Assembly (NCBI GenBank): GCA_037138055.1
Contig: JBAXJB010000018.1
Coordinates: 1-31,103, forward strand
Source of the DNA: CAITNM01 sp037138055
Lineage (GTDB): Bacteria; Pseudomonadota; Alphaproteobacteria; Paracaedibacterales; CAITNM01
Reading direction: 5' to 3'
DNA length: 31,103 nucleotides
Shown: positions 17,201-24,471 of the stretch, in pieces
How positions within the stretch are numbered: position 1 is the stretch's first letter
Layout of the letters: every line of letters begins with the position of its first letter
Made by a program: the position numbers and the translations under genes
The notes under the pieces: model-generated
The model's input: only the letters and a program-made list of their open reading frames with translations
Databases searched by the model: none
What the model was told of the DNA's origin: nothing

Positions 17201-17340
17201 CAGAAAGTCGTCGTCAATTAGGATGGGTTATTGTGGGCGGTATGACGATTGGCACATTGTTTACTTTGTTTGTTGTACCTGCTTTTTATAGCTACTTCAC
17301 TAAAAAGAAGCGCGAAATGATAAAGGTTTCTGTTGCATAG
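14236..17340 (+). CDS. RND family efflux transporter permease (HAE1-like)
   Basis: Proton-driven inner-membrane exporter of the AcrB/HAE1 type, 1034 residues, full length. Twelve-helix architecture is evident, with the N-terminal signature ISEVCIERPVFAWVMTL. Proton-relay residues are present: Asp400-Asp401 in GLVVDDAIVVLES and Lys932 in LITKHGILM. Two large periplasmic loops carry the porter domains. A Gly/Ser-rich stretch (about residues 656-667) lies in the second loop. With the adaptor it forms a two-gene pump locus. Substrate cannot be told from sequence. Confidence 0.95.
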   Translation: MRISEVCIERPVFAWVMTLILVLLGAVGAYRLPLQAMPTVSNTTITIECTLPGASPEVVETTVTRIIEDSVSSVEGVDQIESISNSEDSKVIVTFRPERKSEDAVNDIRDRLAKNQERMPMDATQPVLSKSRADDRAIITLALTSSALDAGELHDFAKRELEKELEAVSGAARVDILGASDYVMRIYLNPLSLAAYNITVSEVLLQVKKQNIEKPAGKLISKDREYSVTTVASLEKPEEFENMIVAPRKDFLVRLRDIGRAEIDSDDRKTKTYFNGKAGISIGIVKQSNANPIDVARGVKAVVERVKKSLPDNITIHVASDTTTFIERSIHEVYRTLFETTLLVILVVVFFLRSVRASIIPLVTIPVSLIGALFLMYLLNFTLNSLTLMAMVLAIGLVVDDAIVVLESVHRNRELGMKPFEAAYKGIREISFAIVAMTLTLVAVYAPVSLASGRIGKFLVEFSITLAGAVLLSGFAALTLSPMMCARLLGDDDHTKKENLNKNNFSSWDKFKDYFLTDTWMVDLETKYEHILNMLMPKKLTVALTAVGIACLGYTTYQYLPAETTPSEDQGIIKIEGQSPQSSTLAYTERYVQLLDDAINKIPEVERRVISITNPSFDGSIILKNNKERQRSTEEIAAQIRESIETITGIQVKIDTGSGSGGGSGDSGRAVDFVIRANKTFQELQAMSGTLWGELHHSGYFQAIFNNGRGDVADYTVSVLRDKISSLGIEPDAIAETISALIKGKKADKFKKNNKNYDVVVQVENAARQSPDDITNLFVKAADKDGTLVPLSELVVINSRSGPVEIQHTNRMRSVMLSGVLKPEYSMKDGINLVETISKDLTTTDYRIDFMGEAKRFLTEGPMMLLVFGLAIAFIYLIMAAQFESWRDPFIIMLSVPLSLTGAVITLAFLEGGSLNLYSNIGLITLIGLITKHGILMVTYANQMRDEDGASIENAIIQSCKIRLRPILMTTCAMVLGALPLALAAGAGSESRRQLGWVIVGGMTIGTLFTLFVVPAFYSYFTKKKREMIKVSVA

Positions 17341-18100
17341 TGTTCCCAAAATTTTTGATAACAGTCTTTTAAAAACTAAAATCAAGCATTCACATTCCGA
17401 AGTAATTAAACTACAAGCCTTTCTAAATGATATTTTGCAACAACGGTTATGTTTTTTCTCAAGAAATTTTTCGTTACAGGCTCGCCATACTTTTTTAAGA
17501 TGTGTGGCAATGGAAAGCTTTATTGAAATTGATTCGGAAACGCTACCATTTAAACCCCACAGTTTTGACCTTATATTCAGTGCAGGGCCATTGATGTTTA
17601 CAAATGATATTCCTGGGGTATTAAAACAATGGTACGCGTCCCTGAAGCCTGGCGGAGTATTTATGGCATCATTTGTGGGTGAAGATAGCCTAATGGAATT
17701 GAAAGAGTGCTTCCTAAATGCTGAAGAAGCAATGGGACTTCCACATTATTTACGATTTTTTCCAACCATTGCTACTAAAGATGCAGGTATGCTTATGCAA
17801 CGTGCAGGATTTCATTTGCCAACAGCTGATCGAACGCGCCATATATTTCAAGTTGGGTCATTGTCAGAATTGCTAAGCATTCTAAAGGCCATGGGTGGTA
17901 ATGTGCTTTATGATAGGTCAAATGCAGCACTTACAAAAAAATTTTTAAAAGCAGTTGAAGAAGACTATTTCAAGCGTTACTCTTCTGAAGGTCAGCTAAA
18001 TGTAACTATTGATATTGTTTGCATGACAGGTTGGGCCATTGAGCGTTATGCTGAAGAACGAATACAACAAGACACACCAAAAACTATAGGATTTATATGA
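17333..18100 (+). CDS. BioC/NDUFAF5-like methyltransferase relative lacking SAM motif I
   Basis: The protein aligns by eye with alphaproteobacterial relatives of NDUFAF5: N-terminal PKIFDNSLLK, ETLPFKPHSFDLIFS (about 69-83), LKPGGVFMASFVGE (about 104-117), KDAGMLMQRAGFHLP, and a C-terminal TGWAIERYAE. The SAM-binding glycine motif expected after the first helix (near residue 46) is missing; the sequence passes from FFSRNF straight to LQARHTFLRC. At 255 residues it is short by about 25-40. TTG start at 17333 overlaps the RND stop by 8 bp; it overlaps the peptidase start by 4 bp, suggesting coupling. It may be an accessory factor, an inactive remnant, or use another cofactor mode. Confidence 0.75.
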   Translation: MHSVPKIFDNSLLKTKIKHSHSEVIKLQAFLNDILQQRLCFFSRNFSLQARHTFLRCVAMESFIEIDSETLPFKPHSFDLIFSAGPLMFTNDIPGVLKQWYASLKPGGVFMASFVGEDSLMELKECFLNAEEAMGLPHYLRFFPTIATKDAGMLMQRAGFHLPTADRTRHIFQVGSLSELLSILKAMGGNVLYDRSNAALTKKFLKAVEEDYFKRYSSEGQLNVTIDIVCMTGWAIERYAEERIQQDTPKTIGFI

Positions 18101-19353
18101 TAAGAACAACGACACTAGCGAATGGTCTAAGAATTGCCAGCGATACAATAGACCATGTAGAAACAGTGGCGCTTGGGGTGTGGTTGAATATTGGCACTCG
18201 TCATGAGAAAAAATCAGAAAATGGTATTGCGCATATGCTGGAACATATGGCGTTTAAAGGCACGATGAATCGTACGGCCTTAGATATATCAAAAGCGATT
18301 GAAGATGTAGGCGGGTATATGAATGCTTATACATCTCGTGAAATGACAGCATATTACGTTAGAGTTTTACGTAAAGATGTTGAGCTTGCCGTTGATATTT
18401 TATCTGATATTTTACAAAACTCTACTTTTGATGAAGCTGAATTTGCACGTGAGCAAGGTGTTGTTTTGCAAGAAATAGGTCGTTCAAATGACACGCCAGA
18501 TGATGTTGTTTTTGATTATTTTCAGGAAACTTGTTTTGGTGATCATCCTATGGGATGGGCAACACTGGGGACAGAAGATATTATAAAATCACTTACACCA
18601 GGTGCTGTGAAAGCATATATGGACCGTCATTATGGTGTAAAAAATATGGTGTTTTCTGCAGCTGGACGCGTTGATCATGATGAACTTTGCGGACTTGTTG
18701 ATAAATATTTCACAAAAATCTGTGATAAGGGTGATCAAACACCATTACCTGCAGGATATGTTGGTGGAGATTTCAGGCAAACAAAAGATTTAGAACAGGT
18801 TCACGTAGTACTCGGATTACCTACTGTTAATATGTTTGACCCAACATATTACGATTATATGATTTTAGCATCAGTTTTAGGAGGCGGCATGGCGTCTCGT
18901 TTATTTCATGAAATTCGTGAGAAACGCGGGCTTGTTTATACAATTTCAGCAGATCAGTATAGCTATACAGATGCGGGCATGTTGACGGTGTATGCTGGAA
19001 CTGGTCCAAAGGAAGTTGCTGAATTGCTACCAGTTGTTTGTGCTGAACTGAAAAAGGCCGCAAGCACAATTACTGAAGAAGAAGTCAATCGCTCAATAAA
19101 TCAAATGCAAGCAGGGCTTTTGATGGGACTTGAAAGCACTTCGCATCGTTGCGAACGTCTAGCAAAGCAAATGCATTTATTCGGGCGTGTTATTCCTATG
19201 GAAGAGGTTCTTGAAAAGTTAGCGCGCGTTAATGTGAAAAGTGTTCAGGCAGCATGCCAAAATGTATTATTAGGCAAGCCAACCCTTACAACGCTTGGGT
19301 TGGTTGAACACGTGATGACCTATGACGACTTAGTTGCAGATTTAGCTGCTTAG
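18097..19353 (+). CDS. M16 family zinc metallopeptidase (processing-peptidase-like)
   Basis: Peptidase related to the mitochondrial processing peptidase beta subunit. The inverted zinc motif HMLEH is at residues 46-50, with the distal Glu in REQGVVLQEIGRSNDTPDD (about 126). The C-terminal half has the conserved Arg/Tyr segment (GGGMASRLFHEIREKRGLVY then SYTDAG). 418 residues, normal. Both catalytic and substrate-binding features are kept, so it should be active. Its ATG overlaps the preceding stop (ATGA). Confidence 0.93.
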   Translation: MIRTTTLANGLRIASDTIDHVETVALGVWLNIGTRHEKKSENGIAHMLEHMAFKGTMNRTALDISKAIEDVGGYMNAYTSREMTAYYVRVLRKDVELAVDILSDILQNSTFDEAEFAREQGVVLQEIGRSNDTPDDVVFDYFQETCFGDHPMGWATLGTEDIIKSLTPGAVKAYMDRHYGVKNMVFSAAGRVDHDELCGLVDKYFTKICDKGDQTPLPAGYVGGDFRQTKDLEQVHVVLGLPTVNMFDPTYYDYMILASVLGGGMASRLFHEIREKRGLVYTISADQYSYTDAGMLTVYAGTGPKEVAELLPVVCAELKKAASTITEEEVNRSINQMQAGLLMGLESTSHRCERLAKQMHLFGRVIPMEEVLEKLARVNVKSVQAACQNVLLGKPTLTTLGLVEHVMTYDDLVADLAA

Positions 19354-19692
19354 TTAACCCTTTGTGTACGCACGGATAGCTTTGACATGATGCCGTCCGT
19401 GATTCATTTGGCTTTTAATTTCAACAAGCTCTTTTTCGGCGCTTACAAACTTGTTTTGCACGAAAGTCTTTAATTCTTTTAAAGAAGGCGTCACAGAGCC
19501 TTGCTCACTTACTGGCAACATTTTGCATTGCTCTAGCAATTTTTGTAAATCAGTCTCAACTTCATGAAAGTGCGATTCTGTTAAGGCTAGAATTTCATTC
19601 CGATCATCCATAGCTTTGATACTGTCAGTTGGCCATACATCCATTTTTTGTTGCAGACTTTTTATTTGTTTTTGAATGTTATCAATAGTCAT
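19354..19692 (-). CDS. Small coiled-coil protein at the end of the type VI module, unknown
   Basis: 112 residues, predicted mostly helical with heptad-like spacing, no signal peptide, one Cys. I do not recognise the family. It follows tssE by 14 bp with AAGGA before its ATG and ends directly against the stop of the convergent M16 gene. The position suggests a type VI accessory protein or chaperone. The C-terminal RAYTKG and the helical build faintly resemble FlgN/FliT-type chaperones, but the similarity is too weak to name it. Confidence 0.75.
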   Translation of the reverse strand: MTIDNIQKQIKSLQQKMDVWPTDSIKAMDDRNEILALTESHFHEVETDLQKLLEQCKMLPVSEQGSVTPSLKELKTFVQNKFVSAEKELVEIKSQMNHGRHHVKAIRAYTKG

Positions 19693-19706
19693 ATTTTTCC
19701 TTATTG

Positions 19707-20237
19707 CTAGCTGAGGTTGTTAATTTCTATACCAAAAGCAACGGGTTGTTGAAATTCCTTCATTACAACTTGTCCGCGAATGCTTATATATAAACGCTGA
19801 CTCTGTCCATCAAAATGGTCAAGAGAAACACTTACTTTTTTTAGTCTAGGCTCAAAGTAACTGATGGCATCCTTAAAAAGATCACTTATACGTACCCACT
19901 GAGTTTTGTCAGCGGGGTCCATTGATGTAAAATCGGGAACACCATACATCCAAGGTAAACCTAGGCCGTATTCTTGGTCACGATAACGACTATAAATTTT
20001 TGCTGTGGCGCTTAGGCGTGTATTTAATAAACGAGCAACGTCATTGACTATAGACTCTAACACTTGGGCACGATTGAGAATTATCCTTTTAGGATGTTCT
20101 TGCTGTGTTTCTGGAATGTCATCAATTAATCTCTCAAAGAGAGGCGCTTTACTACCTTTTTTTGGTTTTGGTTCTAGTTTATTTAGAAATGAGCTTGTAC
20201 TTTTATTTTTGCTAAACGACTTCGCTGTGGTGCCCAT
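19707..20237 (-). CDS. tssE: Type VI secretion baseplate subunit TssE
   Basis: gp25-like baseplate wedge protein that helps start sheath assembly. Visible features: PLFERLIDD (about 47), the segment ESIVNDVARLLNTR (about 80-93), YGVPDF with a following phi-rich stretch, and the C-terminal FEPRLKKVSVSLDHFD, the usual EPRL motif. 176 residues, normal; the first 45 are low complexity and Lys/Ser-rich. It lies after hcp, separated by a 77-bp gap with a strong hairpin. Confidence 0.88.
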   Translation of the reverse strand: MGTTAKSFSKNKSTSSFLNKLEPKPKKGSKAPLFERLIDDIPETQQEHPKRIILNRAQVLESIVNDVARLLNTRLSATAKIYSRYRDQEYGLGLPWMYGVPDFTSMDPADKTQWVRISDLFKDAISYFEPRLKKVSVSLDHFDGQSQRLYISIRGQVVMKEFQQPVAFGIEINNLS

Positions 20238-20252
20238 TTGTAGAATGCATTA

Positions 20253-20285
20253 AGCCAATAAAACTATTATGTAGTTCTATTGGCT
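20253..20285 (-). promoter_or_regulatory. 14-bp hairpin between hcp and tssE
   Basis: On the minus strand, AGCCAATAGAACTA pairs with TAGTTTTATTGGCT across a CATAA loop: 14 pairs, one of them G-U. No T-tract follows, so it is not a standard terminator. It lies about 30 nt after the hcp stop and 15 nt before the tssE ATG. It could protect the 3' end of hcp mRNA or limit read-through, giving more Hcp than TssE. Confidence 0.75.
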
Positions 20286-20314
20286 ATAAAATCAATTCTT
20301 TAAAAAAAATAACT

Positions 20315-20884
20315 TTATTTACTTGTGTTTGTAACAAAATCAACAGTGTAAACTTTTTGTCCAGCTGCTTTTTCATCTTTGTAATCAAATCGTGTGATCT
20401 CAATTTTTTTTGCTTTAAAACGAATTGTAATTGAAGGAGTCACAGCTGTTTGAATGAAAAAAAATGTACTGACAATTTGAGCTCTTTCAAAATTAAATGT
20501 TTCAATTTTAACGCTGTGTCCTCCAATATTTCCAGTTTTTGTGAAAATAATATCGACCATTTGTCCGTTTGCAATAGTTTCAATGGCTGTAATATCAACA
20601 TCACTACAAGGCAGCGTAAATTCTATTTCATCCATTCCAAGAGTAGCAGATGAATTTGTAGCCGAATTGGAAACGTCTCCGCTTTCTTTTCTCCAAACGT
20701 TCATCTTTAGACCATGAATAACAGCAGCGTCTACGTAACCGGTAACACTACTACTAGTTATTGCTTTTCCGCTGTAGACAATTTTTGCAAATAAGTCTGC
20801 AGAAGAAGCCTGTGATTCGTCGCGTCCCTCAGCATTACTTACGATCGTAGCTTTTTGATCTAAATTCATAATTGATATTGACAT
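20315..20884 (-). CDS. hcp: Hcp-like type VI tube protein (TssD)
   Basis: Probable inner-tube protein of the type VI system, 189 residues, no signal peptide. Support: position between the TssBC and TssE genes as in the common B-C-D-E order, beta-rich composition, and C-terminal segments of Hcp type (VKIETFNFERAQIV, then IRFKAKKIEITRFDYK). It is divergent from classical Hcp, so the call rests partly on context. A strong Shine-Dalgarno (AAGGAGA) overlaps the tssBC stop codon, 11 bp upstream, fitting high expression. Confidence 0.7.
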   Translation of the reverse strand: MSISIMNLDQKATIVSNAEGRDESQASSADLFAKIVYSGKAITSSSVTGYVDAAVIHGLKMNVWRKESGDVSNSATNSSATLGMDEIEFTLPCSDVDITAIETIANGQMVDIIFTKTGNIGGHSVKIETFNFERAQIVSTFFFIQTAVTPSITIRFKAKKIEITRFDYKDEKAAGQKVYTVDFVTNTSK

Positions 20885-20895
20885 ATTTTATCTCC

Positions 20896-22824
20896 TTACG
20901 CGGGTGGTGCTGGTAATTTTGCGACCAGGCGAATAGAAACTGCCAGATCTTCAAGCTGAAAGTGTGGTCTGATATAAGCAACTGATGTATATGAACCAGG
21001 CTGTCCAGGAACTTCAAATACATCAATTCTTGCTTCACGAAGTGGATACTTTGCCTTAACTTCTTGAGGCGCTCCGTCGTTTAACAATACATATTGCGCA
21101 ATCCATGTGTTTAGATAATGAGAAACATTATCTTTTGTCATGAAGCTTCCAACTTTATCACGCATAATAACTTTGATGTAATGAGCAAACCGTGAAGCAG
21201 CTAATATGTATGGAAGCCGTGCAGAAAGATTTGCATTTGCTGTAGCGTCATCAAGATTATATTTCTTTGGCTTCTGAGAAGTTTGCCCACCAAAGAATGC
21301 TGCGTAGTCAGTTCCTTTGCAATGACATAAAGAAATAAATCCGTTGTCGCTTAATTCTTTTTCACGACGATCAGTAATGCTAACTTCTGTTGGACATTTA
21401 AGAGCAACGTCTCCATCAGGAGTTTTGAATGTGTAAGGAGGCAATCCTTCAACAATACCACCGCCTTCAACGCCACGGATAGCGGCTGTCCAGCGATATA
21501 AGCTAAACGCATTACACATGCGCTCAGCTAGAACGAATGCCGCATTACCCCAACAGAAAAGATTACTGTCAGCCATGCCTACATCTTCTTTGAAATTCAA
21601 ACCTTCAACAGGAGATGTATCTGGACCATAAGGTAAGCGCATTAGAACGCGTGGCAACACTAGGCTCACATAACGAGAATCTGGAGCACTCCTAAAACTG
21701 TGCCATTTTACTAACTCTAAGCTATCCATTACCTTACTTAAATCTCTTGGAACGCCTAAGTGCTCGAAGCTATCTAAGTCAAAAAGCATAGGATGTGCAG
21801 CGCTTATAAATGGTGCATGTGCAGCTGCGGCAACACCTGAGATTTTTTCAAGCAAGTCCATATCCATAGGAGATCTACCAAATTCGAAATCACCAACCAA
21901 ACAAGAATATGGATGTCCACCAAAGGTTCCGTATTCTTCTTCATAAACTTTTTTGAATAATTGGCTTTGGTCAAATTCAACTGCTTTATCTAGGTCATTT
22001 TGCAATTCTTGACGAGAAAGGTTCATCAACCTTAATTTTAAGTGTTCACCTGTTTCGGCTTTGTACACTAAGTAAGACAATCCTCTCCAAGATCCTTCTA
22101 ACTTTAGAAAATCTGGATGATGCATGATTTCATTAAGTTGACTGGTCAAAAGGTTATCAATGCGGTCCATATGATACGCTAGATAATGTCCAAGTAGTGT
22201 TGGTGCATTTTCGTCAGGCGTTGCAACCTGCATTAAAAATTCTTTTAAAATATTTAAGACTATTGGTTTTTGTGATTCATCACGAACCATTTTGCCTTCA
22301 CTCAACAATTTATCGAGATCAGCACCTGCACCAGCAGCAATTTGATCTGCTAGTGCTTTTTGTTTTGCAGCATCTCCCATTAAATCAGAAAGCATTGCAG
22401 CAAGTGCATCATTACCATCAAGCTTATTCATTAAATCTTTTAAGTGACAGCGTGAATCATACAGCGTACTTAAATCATCAACTCTTTTGACAATGTTTAA
22501 TGGCTCAAAATCTTCTATGGAACTGAAAAATAGCTCAAGAGAAGTTTCAGTTTTGTCCGCACCTAATTTGTAGGGAACAGTAATTGCCAAGCGTGGCTTG
22601 ATAGATTCCAGAACTTCTGGAAAATTGTCACGATCAATTTCTACAAATTTTCTCTCTTTTAATGGGGGGAGAGGGTCAGACAGATGACCAGATAAATCTG
22701 CAAGAATACCAACCACAAAGGGCAGCTCTTTCATTTCGATAGCATCACCTATTTCTACATCATAGGTAATTTGGACGCGCGGTGGGCGCACCCGGTCGAG
22801 CTTATGCTGAATACTTTCGACCAT
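20896..22824 (-). CDS. Fused TssB-TssC contractile sheath protein
   Basis: One uninterrupted frame of 642 residues carries both sheath subunits. Residues 1-160 are TssB/VipA: QHKLDRVRPPRVQITYDVE, ELPFVVGILADLSG, KFVEIDRDNF and LKDLMNKLDGND. Residues 165-642 are TssC/VipB: LNEIMHHPDFLKLEGSWRGL, GDFEFGRSPMDMDLLEKIS, LRLPYGPDT, CWGNAAF, KCPTEVSITDRREKELSDNGF and the C-terminal RPHFQLEDLAVSIRLVAKLP. Normally these are separate genes of about 165 and 490 residues, so neither half appears shortened. ATG 22824 is preceded by GAGGAAG. First gene of the minus-strand module; tssF, G, A, H, I, J, K, L and M are not in the window. Confidence 0.93.
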   Translation of the reverse strand: MVESIQHKLDRVRPPRVQITYDVEIGDAIEMKELPFVVGILADLSGHLSDPLPPLKERKFVEIDRDNFPEVLESIKPRLAITVPYKLGADKTETSLELFFSSIEDFEPLNIVKRVDDLSTLYDSRCHLKDLMNKLDGNDALAAMLSDLMGDAAKQKALADQIAAGAGADLDKLLSEGKMVRDESQKPIVLNILKEFLMQVATPDENAPTLLGHYLAYHMDRIDNLLTSQLNEIMHHPDFLKLEGSWRGLSYLVYKAETGEHLKLRLMNLSRQELQNDLDKAVEFDQSQLFKKVYEEEYGTFGGHPYSCLVGDFEFGRSPMDMDLLEKISGVAAAAHAPFISAAHPMLFDLDSFEHLGVPRDLSKVMDSLELVKWHSFRSAPDSRYVSLVLPRVLMRLPYGPDTSPVEGLNFKEDVGMADSNLFCWGNAAFVLAERMCNAFSLYRWTAAIRGVEGGGIVEGLPPYTFKTPDGDVALKCPTEVSITDRREKELSDNGFISLCHCKGTDYAAFFGGQTSQKPKKYNLDDATANANLSARLPYILAASRFAHYIKVIMRDKVGSFMTKDNVSHYLNTWIAQYVLLNDGAPQEVKAKYPLREARIDVFEVPGQPGSYTSVAYIRPHFQLEDLAVSIRLVAKLPAPPA

Positions 22825-22851
22825 AATTTCTTCCTCATTTACATATTGCTA

Positions 22852-22868
22852 TGGGTGCAATCCACCCA
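22852..22868. promoter_or_regulatory. Inverted repeat upstream of tssBC
   Basis: TGGGTG (22852-22857) and CACCCA (22863-22868) flank 5 bp. It lies about 28 bp before the tssBC start in the 200-bp divergent region. It could be an operator or a leader hairpin. No convincing promoter for either divergent gene was found around it. Confidence 0.35.
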
Positions 22869-23024
22869 ATGATCCTTATACTCATTAAATCGAAGCTTTA
22901 TTAAAATTTCGTTAAATTTTGCATTTACTTTTCAATGGATCATTTTTTTCTTATACTGGACGAAGGCTATATTTGGCTTTATGGTTGAATTGTAGAGACT
23001 TTTTTAATAAAAAAATAAATCCAA

Positions 23025-23990
23025 ATGAATAAAAAATATATTTGCTGGGTATGCGTAGATGCTTTAAAAGTAGGAACTTGGAAGCAAGCTGAAGCATTAG
23101 CATCAAAATGGATTGGAAAATATGAAAAAAAACCAATTCACCTGCCCTCTTGGTGTCGCTGGATGCCATCTAAAATATTTGCAAAGCTACCTGTTTTTTT
23201 GAAAAACATGGCAGTCAAAAGTATAACTGACCCCCTACCTGATATTATTATCGCAGCAGGTCGTCAAGCGGTACTTGTAGCACTTGCTTTAAAGCACACT
23301 ACAAAAACTGTTGTATTAATGAATCCCGGCATACCTCCCCAGCACTTTGATGCTGTTGTTGCACCTACACATGACCAACTAGACGGTAAAAACGTTATTT
23401 GCACTCAAGGAGCTATACATGCTATTCAGCCAGAAATTCTTGTTTTTCCACGCACTCTAGAAAAATACACCACCCCTAGAGTTGGTGTATTGCTAGGCGG
23501 TAATAGTGTTCATGGCACTTATAAAAATGAGCTCGCTATAAAAATGGCGAATGATTTAAGAACTTTCATAAATTCGAATTCAGCTTTAATTGGAGCCAGT
23601 CTTATTATTACTCCATCGCGCCGCACACCTTTAAAGTGGTTGGAAATTTTTGAGCGTAATCTTGATGGAGTACCTTACTGGATATGGAATCAAAAAACCA
23701 AAAATCCTTATCCCAATTTATTAAAAGGTGTTGATGCAATTATTGTGTGCGAAGATTCTATTAGCATGGCCAGTGAAGCGTGCGTTATGGGCAAGCCTGT
23801 ACTAATTTACCCAACAGGCATAACAAAGCTAAAATTCAAACGGTTTTATCAACAATTATTTGCCCGAAAACATGCGCAACCATTCGAAATAAAAGCAAAC
23901 CTTAATAATCAACTTGTTTTAAACGAGTTGGACAAAGTTATTGAGCAACTTAATAAAATGAATTTTTTTCCTGCAAAAAATCCTACATAA
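23025..23990 (+). CDS. ELM1/GtrOC1 family protein (mitochondrial fission ELM1-like, DUF1022)
   Basis: 321-residue protein of the ELM1 family, common in alphaproteobacteria and found in plants as a mitochondrial fission factor; the bacterial role is unknown. Landmarks: DIIIAAGRQAVLVALALK (about 74-91), the segment FDAVVAPTHDQLDG, VGVLLGGNSVHGTY, TPSRRTP and a C-terminal VCEDSISMASEACVMGKPV resembling glycosyltransferase-type nucleotide-sugar sites. The N-terminal 60 residues depart from the usual pattern. No membrane segment. It is alone on its strand and overlaps the 3' end of lspA by 8 bp. Confidence 0.85.
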   Translation: MNKKYICWVCVDALKVGTWKQAEALASKWIGKYEKKPIHLPSWCRWMPSKIFAKLPVFLKNMAVKSITDPLPDIIIAAGRQAVLVALALKHTTKTVVLMNPGIPPQHFDAVVAPTHDQLDGKNVICTQGAIHAIQPEILVFPRTLEKYTTPRVGVLLGGNSVHGTYKNELAIKMANDLRTFINSNSALIGASLIITPSRRTPLKWLEIFERNLDGVPYWIWNQKTKNPYPNLLKGVDAIIVCEDSISMASEACVMGKPVLIYPTGITKLKFKRFYQQLFARKHAQPFEIKANLNNQLVLNELDKVIEQLNKMNFFPAKNPT

Positions 23991-24471
23991 AGGTATTTTT
24001 AGGCTTATAAAAACTATCCAGCATCAGTAATCCAACCCCTAAAACAATAGCTGAATCAGCCAAGTTAAACGTATACCAGTGCCAGCCATAAATATGAAAA
24101 TCAAGAAAATCAACAACAGCTCGAAAACGTAACCGATCAGCTAAATTTCCAAAAGCACCAAATAAAATTATGGCGGTTGCATAGCGTTGCAAAGCATTTT
24201 CAGCTCTCCACCACCACACTGTCACAATACAAGACAACACACATACACCAGCTACCAACAAAATGTAGTGCACATTTGAATAAGCACGAAGTAACCCAAA
24301 GGTAACCCCTAGATTATAGACCAGCATAAAATTTAAGCAAGGAAACACATGCATGCTTTCCCCTGGTCCCACATGTTCTAGCACCCAAAATTTTGAAAGC
24401 TGATCCAGAATAAACACAAGCAGTCCAATAACCAGACTTCCTTTTTTTGGCAATGTCTTAAAAGTGATCAT
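23983..24471 (-). CDS. lspA: Lipoprotein signal peptidase (signal peptidase II)
   Basis: Inner-membrane aspartic peptidase that cleaves prolipoproteins. Four hydrophobic helices are present. The catalytic Asp residues are visible in NLADRLRFRAVVDFLDF and FNLADSAIVLG; YNLGVTFGLL is the conserved YNxGxxFG segment. 162 residues, normal. It overlaps the 3' end of ileS by 14 bp, the ileS-lspA order common in bacteria. The rhodanese lipoprotein in this window is a plausible substrate. Confidence 0.95.
   Translation of the reverse strand: MITFKTLPKKGSLVIGLLVFILDQLSKFWVLEHVGPGESMHVFPCLNFMLVYNLGVTFGLLRAYSNVHYILLVAGVCVLSCIVTVWWWRAENALQRYATAIILFGAFGNLADRLRFRAVVDFLDFHIYGWHWYTFNLADSAIVLGVGLLMLDSFYKPKNTFM

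Noticed and set aside
20253..20285. Rho-independent terminator after hcp
   Set aside because: The stem is strong but no T-tract follows in the direction of transcription; listed as a regulatory hairpin instead.
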